NCBI GenBank assembly: GCA_002068375.1 | Contig: MVZL01000069.1 | Coordinates: 1 to 6,477, forward strand | Direction of reading: 5' to 3' | Length of the DNA stretch: 6,477 bases | Source: Tenericutes bacterium ADurb.BinA155 | Lineage (GTDB): Bacteria; Bacillota_I; Bacilli_A; RFN20; CAG-826 | Shown here: positions 1-4,779 of the stretch, piece after piece | Numbering within the stretch: the first letter of the stretch is position 1 | How the letters are laid out: each line of letters starts with the position of its first letter | The notes under the pieces: model-generated | What the model was told of the DNA's origin: nothing | Seen by the model: the letters and a program-made list of their open reading frames with translations, nothing else | Database searches by the model: none | Position numbers and translations under genes: made by a program

Positions 1-1431
1 GTCCTTGACCTCTTCATTCAGCTCGGCGCTCCCGATGAATTCCTCGATTTCCCGGTCGTTTATACTTCCGCGCTCAATGGCACTTCTTCGACTTCGCCCG
101 ATCCCGCGACTCAAAAAGATGGGATGGAAGCGGTCTATGAAGCCATCATCAAGAACATTCCAGAACCTAAAGCCGATCCCGCCGCGCCGTTCCAATGGCA
201 ACCGGCCTTACTCGACTATAACGATTTCGTCGGCCGTATCGGCATCGGAACCGTGAAACGCGGCGTCGTGAAAGTCGGCGATACTTTAACCGATATCCGC
301 TTAAACGGCACCACCCGCGATTTCAAAGTCATGAAGCTCTACACCTTCTTAGGGATGACCCGCAGCGAAGTGAACGAAGTCGAAGCCGGCGATATTTGCG
401 GCATCGCGGGCCTCACCGATATGGGCGTGGGCGAGACAATTTGCGCCCCGGGTCACCTCGAAGCCTTACCGGCCCTACGGGTCGATGAGCCGACCTTGCA
501 GATGGAATTTGGCACCAACAGCTCGCCTTTACGGGGCCAGGATGGCAAATTCGTAACCGCCCGAGTCATTGAAGACCGCCTTTATGAAGAAGTTCAGCGC
601 GATGTTTCGCTCCGCTATGTCCGTAAGCCCAATTGCGAGACTTGGATCGTCTCCGGACGGGGCGAACTTCACCTTGGCGTCCTCATCGAGACGATGCGGC
701 GCGAGGGTTTCGAACTCGAAGTCAGCAAACCTCAGGTCATCATCAAAGAGATCAACGGGGTCAAATGCGAACCATACGAGGACCTTCAACTCGATGTCCC
801 CGATGAATTCGTGGGCGATATGATGACGATTTTGGGCGATCGCGGCGCCGTCCTCGGCGACATGACCTCCAATAACGGCGTCACCCGTTTGAACTACGTC
901 ATTCCTTCCCGTGGCCTATTAGGCTTCGTCAGCAATTTCTTAACGATGACCAAGGGCTATGGCATCATCAACCACACCTTCAAAGAATACCGTCCGATGT
1001 ATAACCATGTCGTTGGGGAGCGTAACATCGGCGTTCTCGTTTCGACCGATAAGGGCCAAGCCACCAGCTACGCCCTTGAAAAAGTCGAGGAACACGGGAC
1101 GATGTTCATCGTTCCGGGCGATATTTGCTATGAAGGCATGATCGTTGGGGAGCACCGCTACCCGGTCGATCTCGCCGTGAACTGCACGATGACGAAGCCG
1201 ATGACCAACGTCCGCTCGTCCACCCGCGAACTCACGATCGTCTTAAAAGCCCCGCGCAAGATGACGCTCGAAGCTTGCCTCGATTACATCAACCTCGACG
1301 AGCTCGTCGAAATCACCCCGGGGGCGATTCGGATGCGGAAACGGATCCTCAACACCGCCGACCGCAAGAAGTTCGACTCCCACAAAAAGGACGAACAGGA
1401 ATCGCTTGAGCAGCAAGTCGGCCTCAAGTAA
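1..1431 (+). CDS. typA: Ribosome-associated translational GTPase TypA/BipA, 5'-truncated by the window edge
   Basis: TypA/BipA is an EF-G-like GTPase that binds the 70S ribosome and supports 50S assembly and growth under stress or cold. The frame is open from base 1 and gives 476 visible residues. The first residues already match the family just after the missing G4 motif, and the G5-type SALNG lies at visible residues 23-27. G1-G4, about 130-140 residues by comparison with the roughly 610-residue family, lie outside the window. After the G domain come a beta-barrel domain II (about residues 60-155, starting near DYNDFVGRIGIG), an EF-G-like domain III with SGRGELHLGVLIE (about 210-225), a domain V-like part (about 235-315, PSRGLLGF near 302), and the TypA-specific C-terminal domain ending in a basic, polar tail. 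The ATG at base 124 is internal (residue 42), not the start. It ends in TAA and faces ribF across a shared terminator. Family assignment is secure; only the N-terminus is unseen. Confidence 0.96.
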   Translation, partial: VLDLFIQLGAPDEFLDFPVVYTSALNGTSSTSPDPATQKDGMEAVYEAIIKNIPEPKADPAAPFQWQPALLDYNDFVGRIGIGTVKRGVVKVGDTLTDIRLNGTTRDFKVMKLYTFLGMTRSEVNEVEAGDICGIAGLTDMGVGETICAPGHLEALPALRVDEPTLQMEFGTNSSPLRGQDGKFVTARVIEDRLYEEVQRDVSLRYVRKPNCETWIVSGRGELHLGVLIETMRREGFELEVSKPQVIIKEINGVKCEPYEDLQLDVPDEFVGDMMTILGDRGAVLGDMTSNNGVTRLNYVIPSRGLLGFVSNFLTMTKGYGIINHTFKEYRPMYNHVVGERNIGVLVSTDKGQATSYALEKVEEHGTMFIVPGDICYEGMIVGEHRYPVDLAVNCTMTKPMTNVRSSTRELTIVLKAPRKMTLEACLDYINLDELVEITPGAIRMRKRILNTADRKKFDSHKKDEQESLEQQVGLK

Positions 1432-1446
1432 TTCAATCTTAAAAAT

Positions 1447-1478
1447 AAAGGCTAGGAGATTGTTTCCTAGCCTTTTTT
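1447..1478. terminator. Bidirectional intrinsic terminator between typA and ribF
   Basis: An 11-bp perfect stem pairs 1447-1457 with 1465-1475 around a 7-nt loop (1458-1464). On the plus strand the run of T at 1473-1478 gives the U-tract that ends typA transcripts. Read on the minus strand, the same stem is followed by TTTATTTTT (bases 1449-1441), so it should also stop truB-ribF transcripts. The position, in the 63-bp gap between convergent stop codons, fits a shared terminator. Efficiency is inferred, not measured. Confidence 0.92.
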
Positions 1479-1494
1479 GTACATTGTCTAATTC

Positions 1495-2394
1495 CTATTG
1501 TCGCCGGGATTTCAGCCAATCTTTGTCTTTTTGAAGCTGAGTTTGAAGTTCCTCTAAGGAATCGAATTTGATCTCGGGACGCTCATACGTGAGGAAGTCG
1601 ACGTAGATCGTCTTATCGTAGATGTCCTGGTTGAAGTCCTCGAGATAAACTTCGACGATGGGTTCTTGGAGCAAACCGATCGTCGGATTGGTCCCGACAT
1701 TGGCTAAGCCATGACGGGGAATCCCTAAGACATAGGCCATCACTTCGTAGACTCCGCCTTTCGGGAGAAGATAAGGATCCTTTAAGCTAACGTTCGCGGT
1801 CGGGAATCCGATTTTCCGGCCGTATTCGTAGCCATGAACGACTTTCCCGTGGATTTCGTAGGGCCGACCTAATAAGGCCGAGGCTTCTTCGACCTTCCCT
1901 TCCTTCAGGGATTGCTTAATCGCCGAGGTCGAAATCTTGACCCCGTTTTCTTCGAGCAAGGGGACGGTCAAAACCGGAAAGGACTTCGCGAGGGTCTTCG
2001 GGGTGCCTAACGCCCCTTTTCCAAAACGGAAATCTTCGCCCACCACGAGGAGGCTCGGGTGAAGAGGCTTAAGGTATTTCGTCATGAAGTCTTCGGGGCT
2101 AAGCCCGAAGAAAGCGGCATCGACATGGGCGATTAAAGCCACATCGACCCTGAGTTTTTTAAGGATCTCGATCTGATCTTGCTCCGAGGTCAGGATCGCT
2201 TTTTCTTTGCCGTTAGAGAGGAAATTCGCCGGGTTTTGGTCGAAGAGGAGAACCCCGACTTTCCCTTCGCCCGAGAGCGAGGCTTCGATCACGAGGCGTT
2301 GATGGCCTTTATGAAAGCCATCGAAGGTGCCTAAGCATAAGACCAAATCCTCCCCGAAATTCGGGAAGTTTTCCTGAAGATTGATGATGTCCAT
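1495..2394 (-). CDS. ribF: Bifunctional riboflavin kinase / FAD synthetase RibF
   Basis: RibF phosphorylates riboflavin to FMN and then adenylylates FMN to FAD in the cytoplasm. The 299-residue protein has the usual length of about 300. The N-terminal nucleotidyltransferase (FMN adenylyltransferase) domain carries GTFDGFHKGH at residues 22-31, VGEDFRFG at 118-125 and ISTSAIK at 154-160. The C-terminal riboflavin kinase domain starts at GRPYEIHGKV (176-185) and contains GFPTAN (196-201, the PTAN nucleotide/Mg site), then GGVYEV, NVGTNPTI and VEVYLEDF, where the Glu of the last is the family's catalytic-base position. The ATG overlaps the truB stop by one base (TAATG), with GAGGG 8 nt upstream at 2407-2403 on the minus strand, so translation is probably coupled to truB. 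The stop is TAG, the only one in the window. It is the last gene of the truB-ribF unit. No FMN riboswitch is seen, as expected for a gene inside an operon. Confidence 0.97.
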   Translation of the reverse strand: MDIINLQENFPNFGEDLVLCLGTFDGFHKGHQRLVIEASLSGEGKVGVLLFDQNPANFLSNGKEKAILTSEQDQIEILKKLRVDVALIAHVDAAFFGLSPEDFMTKYLKPLHPSLLVVGEDFRFGKGALGTPKTLAKSFPVLTVPLLEENGVKISTSAIKQSLKEGKVEEASALLGRPYEIHGKVVHGYEYGRKIGFPTANVSLKDPYLLPKGGVYEVMAYVLGIPRHGLANVGTNPTIGLLQEPIVEVYLEDFNQDIYDKTIYVDFLTYERPEIKFDSLEELQTQLQKDKDWLKSRRQ

Positions 2395-3245
2395 TAAAAG
2401 AGCCCTCGTTCCGAAACGTAATGGTTTCCGCTTTCTTGGCGGTAGACCGCGATCGCGACCGTGTGCTGGACCACCAAGACTTTCGGCCCTAAAGAAGGAT
2501 CGAGTTCTAATAGAACCCCATTCTTGGCTTTTTTCGCCTGTTCGTCATCGAGTTCCTGATGTTTCATCCCCGTCACCATCACGGTCGGGTCGATGAAGCA
2601 ATGCTCGTCGAGGGCTTCGAGCTTATGGGCGTGCCGAAGCTGCCAAGGGCCAATGCTGAGGCGTCGTAAGGCGGTGAGATAGCCTACGCTTCCTAAGGCT
2701 TTAGCGATATCTTCGCCTAAGACCCGGATATAGGTGCCTTTCGAGACCGTGCACACGAAATCGAAATGGTCGCCTTCATGATGAAGGAGCGAGATATCAA
2801 AGACTTCGATCGGACGGGGAGTCCGCTCAACCGTTTCGCCTTCGTGGGCGAGGGTATAGAGGGCGGTGCCATCTTGTTTGATCGCGCTCGTCATCGGCGG
2901 AATCTGCTGGCTCTTCCCGAGAAAAGTCTTGAGGACGTTCGCGATCTTTTGATCGGTTAATTCCGGCACGGGGCCTTCGCTTTTCGTCAAAATGCCTTCG
3001 GGATCCCCCGTCGAGGAATGGATGCCTAGGGTCAAAGAAGCGAGATAACTTTTCTTCGAATCATCGATGTAAGGAAGGAACTTGGTCGCCTTCCCCACCG
3101 CGAGAATGAGCAGTCCGGTCGCAAAAGGATCGAGCGTGCCGAGATGCCCCACTTTTCGATTGGCGAAACGTTTTTGAATCTGATTATCGATGGAACGGGA
3201 GGTGACCCCCGCCGCTTTATCGATGAATACTACCCCATCGGTCAT
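2394..3245 (-). CDS. truB: tRNA pseudouridine(55) synthase TruB
   Basis: TruB isomerises U55 to pseudouridine in the T-loop of most tRNAs and also acts as a tRNA folding chaperone. The 283 residues match the usual Gram-positive size of about 290-300. The start VVFIDKAAGVTS (residues 5-16) is the typical TruB N-terminus. Motif II, GHLGTLDPFATG (33-44), holds the catalytic Asp39 and conserved His34. Tyr68 in KKSYLA is the base-stacking position. MTSAIKQDGTALY and GTYIRVLGEDIAKALG (the conserved Arg/Leu motif) follow, with a short C-terminal PUA-like tail. The ATG at 3245 is required by the family N-terminus, yet no Shine-Dalgarno sequence precedes it. A TATAAT ends only 6 nt upstream, which suggests a leaderless mRNA. 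It overlaps ribF downstream by one base. In many bacteria truB directly follows rbfA; here an opposite-strand gene lies between them, so truB needs its own promoter. Confidence 0.97.
   Translation of the reverse strand: MTDGVVFIDKAAGVTSRSIDNQIQKRFANRKVGHLGTLDPFATGLLILAVGKATKFLPYIDDSKKSYLASLTLGIHSSTGDPEGILTKSEGPVPELTDQKIANVLKTFLGKSQQIPPMTSAIKQDGTALYTLAHEGETVERTPRPIEVFDISLLHHEGDHFDFVCTVSKGTYIRVLGEDIAKALGSVGYLTALRRLSIGPWQLRHAHKLEALDEHCFIDPTVMVTGMKHQELDDEQAKKAKNGVLLELDPSLGPKVLVVQHTVAIAVYRQESGNHYVSERGLF
2403..2407 (-). promoter_or_regulatory. Ribosome binding site of ribF
   Basis: GAGGG on the minus strand lies 8 nt before the ribF ATG and inside the last codons of truB. Together with the TAATG overlap it supports the chosen start and coupled translation. 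It also shows that this organism uses Shine-Dalgarno initiation at operon-internal genes, unlike the two gene starts at 3245 and 3272. Confidence 0.65.
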
Positions 3246-3251
3246 GGGAAA

Positions 3252-3257
3252 ATTATA
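3252..3257 (-). promoter_or_regulatory. -10 box of the truB-ribF promoter, predicted leaderless
   Basis: A perfect TATAAT reads on the minus strand from 3257 to 3252. Six nucleotides then separate it from the truB ATG (A at 3245), so a start 7 nt downstream falls on the A of the ATG. No purine-rich ribosome binding site exists (the preceding bases are TTTTCCC). No convincing -35 is seen; the expected site lies within the first codons of the divergent gene. The box forms half of the palindrome ATTATATAAT (3252-3261). Confidence 0.72.
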
Positions 3258-3261
3258 TAAT
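3256..3261 (+). promoter_or_regulatory. -10 box of the PP-loop gene promoter, very short or absent leader
   Basis: TATAAT at 3256-3261 lies 10 nt before the ATG at 3272. A start 7-9 nt after the box would leave a leader of about 1-4 nt. An overlapping weaker box, TAATAT (3258-3263), would put the start closer to the A of the ATG. No Shine-Dalgarno sequence is present (the preceding bases are TTTCGGTCC) and no clear -35. It shares four bases with the truB -10 box on the other strand, so the two promoters should exclude each other. Confidence 0.65.
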
Positions 3262-3271
3262 ATTTCGGTCC

Positions 3272-4417
3272 ATGAGATACATTAGAAGAGTATTAGCGGC
3301 CCTCCGGCAGGCCGATGAGAAATACGGCTTGATCGATGAGGGGGACAAAATCCTCGTCGGGCTTTCGGGCGGGAAAGATTCGCTCTGCTTGCTTAAAGCC
3401 CTTTCGATCTACGATAAATTCGCCGGGAAACACTTTAAAGTCCAGCCGGTCACCCTCAATCTCGGCTTCGATAATTTCCACCCCGAAGCCCTGATCGCTT
3501 ATTGCAAATCCATCGGCTATGACTTGATCGTCGAGGATTCTTCCTTCGTTTATGGCGTCTTAAAAGCCCATCAAAAGGAAGGGAAGCATATCCCCTGCAG
3601 CATCTGCTCGCGGATGAAGAAGGCCGCGATGAATAGCGTGGCCCACCGCTTAGGCTACAACAAAGTCGCCTTCGCCCATCACCGCGATGACGCCTTAGAA
3701 ACCCTCTTCATGAACATGATCCACGGCGGGAGAGTGGCGACCTTCGAGCCGAAGATGTACCTTGAAAAATCTAAAATCGAATTCATTCGGCCGCTTGTTC
3801 TCGCGAAAGAAAGCGACCTCGCCAATATGGCGAAAGAAGAAGAACTTCCCGTTCTTGCCTCCACCTGCCCCGCGAATGGTTTCACCGAGCGTTACTTCAC
3901 TAAAGAACTCCTGAAGACGATTTATAAAGCCCATCCGGAAGCGGAAGAGAACTTCGCGGCGATGCTAGGGAATTACCAAGGGTTCCAGCTCTATTTCGAC
4001 CAGATCGAAATCGAAGATAGCCTCGATAAACGCTACGCCCTCCGCCCTCTTCTCTCGGCGGATGATGTCTTGAAATATGAAGAAGCTCGGGCCAAATCCC
4101 AAAAACGCCTTTCGCCCTTGAAGCGGGATGGGACCACCTATCTGGTTCTTTATAAGCATCAGGCGGTGGGCTCGATCAATTTCAATTGGGACAACCCCCA
4201 CCAAGTGAATATCAATTCCCTTGAAGTCCTCCCGAAAACCAAGGATGGCTTTCTTAACGTCGCAAAGTTCTTTCTCGCAATGACGAGCGCGGACGCCAAT
4301 CCGGTCCTCTTCCTCTATAAAGCCAAGGGGAAGGCTCTCGCCAAACGTTTAGGGTTCAGCGATCAAAAAGAGCCCGGGATCCCGGCGGGGTCCTGGACTC
4401 TAAAGATTCGGCGGTAA
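3272..4417 (+). CDS. TtcA-family PP-loop tRNA thiolase with a GNAT-like C-terminal extension
   Basis: TtcA-type enzymes adenylylate a tRNA base, classically C32, and replace its oxygen with sulfur using an oxygen-sensitive Fe-S cluster. The first ~240 of 381 residues read as a complete TtcA-like core: SGGKDS PP-loop at 32-37, CxxC at 109-112 (PCSICSRMKKA), AFAHHRDDALET at 133-144, FMNMIHGGR at 146-154, and a third Cys at 199 (STCP). The three Cys match the cluster ligands of TtcA. Residues about 245-381 are extra compared with the usual 250-310 residues. They resemble a GNAT fold in order: YALRPLLSADD (255-265), a beta hairpin TYLVLYKHQAVGSINF (289-304), SLEVLPKTKDG (316-326), then KALAKRLGF (354-362). 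The acetyl-CoA motif Q/RxxGxG/A is degenerate here (TKDGFL). The start is fixed by the family N-terminus. It is divergent from truB, and its stop is 2 bp from that of rbfA. Exact tRNA position and extension function are unknown; no gene symbol is given because of the extension. Confidence 0.86.
   Translation: MRYIRRVLAALRQADEKYGLIDEGDKILVGLSGGKDSLCLLKALSIYDKFAGKHFKVQPVTLNLGFDNFHPEALIAYCKSIGYDLIVEDSSFVYGVLKAHQKEGKHIPCSICSRMKKAAMNSVAHRLGYNKVAFAHHRDDALETLFMNMIHGGRVATFEPKMYLEKSKIEFIRPLVLAKESDLANMAKEEELPVLASTCPANGFTERYFTKELLKTIYKAHPEAEENFAAMLGNYQGFQLYFDQIEIEDSLDKRYALRPLLSADDVLKYEEARAKSQKRLSPLKRDGTTYLVLYKHQAVGSINFNWDNPHQVNINSLEVLPKTKDGFLNVAKFFLAMTSADANPVLFLYKAKGKALAKRLGFSDQKEPGIPAGSWTLKIRR
4365..4401 (-). 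terminator. Candidate intrinsic terminator of infB-rbfA inside the convergent PP-loop gene
   Basis: On the minus strand, about 20 nt past the rbfA stop, 4401-4395 (AGAGTCC) pairs with 4375-4369 (GGGCTCT, one G-U pair). The stem continues with GGA/TCC (4393-4391 with 4377-4379) and CCC/GGG (4389-4387 with 4381-4383), closed by a GCC loop, with two single mismatches. Five T follow directly (4369-4365). This is a GC-rich, U-tailed terminator shape. It lies in codons about 365-377 of the opposite gene. A short competing palindrome, CCGGGATCCCGG, lies within it. Confidence 0.55.
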
Positions 4418-4419
4418 GC

Positions 4420-4779
4420 TTATTTGCCTTTCGCTTTATCGAGCGAATCTTGTTCCCGTTTTAACGCGGCTTCAAGTTTCTCGGCTTTTTCATAGGTCTC
4501 ATCGTAGATGAAGACAATTTCCGGAACTTGGTAGAGGTCGAGCATCTTCGCTAAGGAAGAGCGGACGTACCCGGTCGTTTTCTGGAGCTCCAGGAAATTC
4601 TGCCGCGGGTATTTGGCTCCGATAAAGGAGACATAGACCTTGGCTTTCGAGTAATCGTCCATCACTTCGACTTCGTTCACCGAAACCATCCCGATATGGG
4701 GATTCTTGAGTTCGCGTTGGCAGATCTCGGCGATATCCTTCGCGATCACGGATTTGATCCGGCCTTGACGGTTCGCCAT
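4420..4779 (-). CDS. rbfA: 30S ribosome-binding factor RbfA
   Basis: RbfA binds the late 30S precursor and promotes processing of the 16S rRNA 5' end, and is known for its role in cold adaptation. The 119-residue product has the family's usual length of about 115-130. It starts with the typical [19 protein letters not shown], followed by ELKNPHIGMVSVNEVEVMDDYSKAKVYVS, the first beta strands of the type-II KH-like fold, then GYVRSSLAKMLDLYQVPEIVFIYDET (about residues 70-95), the conserved KH helix and last strand, and a charged Lys-rich tail. The ATG overlaps the infB stop by one base (TAATG), with GGAG 8 nt upstream, so translation is coupled to infB as in many bacteria. Downstream, instead of truB, it meets the convergent PP-loop gene after 2 bp: the stops form TAAGCTTA (4415-4422). 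No room is left for an intergenic terminator. Confidence 0.96.
   Translation of the reverse strand: MANRQGRIKSVIAKDIAEICQRELKNPHIGMVSVNEVEVMDDYSKAKVYVSFIGAKYPRQNFLELQKTTGYVRSSLAKMLDLYQVPEIVFIYDETYEKAEKLEAALKREQDSLDKAKGK

Noticed and set aside
124..126. ATG at 124 as the typA start.
   Set aside because: The frame is open from base 1 and the preceding 41 residues align with TypA around the SALNG motif; the gene is cut by the window edge.
2395..3271. FMN riboswitch or other structured leader controlling truB-ribF.
   Set aside because: The unit begins after a 26-bp gap with a -10 box almost at the ATG, so there is no room for a leader RNA.
3679..4204. Several minus-strand open frames of 60-80 codons across the PP-loop gene, and similar antisense frames over typA, truB and infB.
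   Set aside because: They lie wholly inside well-identified genes, have no recognisable motifs or ribosome binding sites, and are expected where stop codons are sparse.
4374..4385. Palindrome CCGGGATCCCGG as a protein-binding site or recombination site.
   Set aside because: It is a 12-bp chance-level palindrome inside a coding region and is better explained as part of the longer terminator-like stem.
3272..4417. TilS (tRNA-Ile lysidine synthetase) or a TmcA-type acetyltransferase as the identity of the PP-loop gene.
   Set aside because: The CxxC plus third Cys and the HHRDDALET and FMNMIHGGR segments match TtcA rather than TilS. TmcA has a helicase-GNAT arrangement without a PP-loop core.
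4430..4447. Plus-strand hairpin TTCGCT/AGCGAA with a 6-nt loop just past the PP-loop gene stop, as a terminator for that gene.
   Set aside because: The stem is only 6 bp and the following TCTTGTTCCCG is a poor U-tract. It lies in the rbfA coding end and could arise by chance, so how the PP-loop transcript ends is left open.
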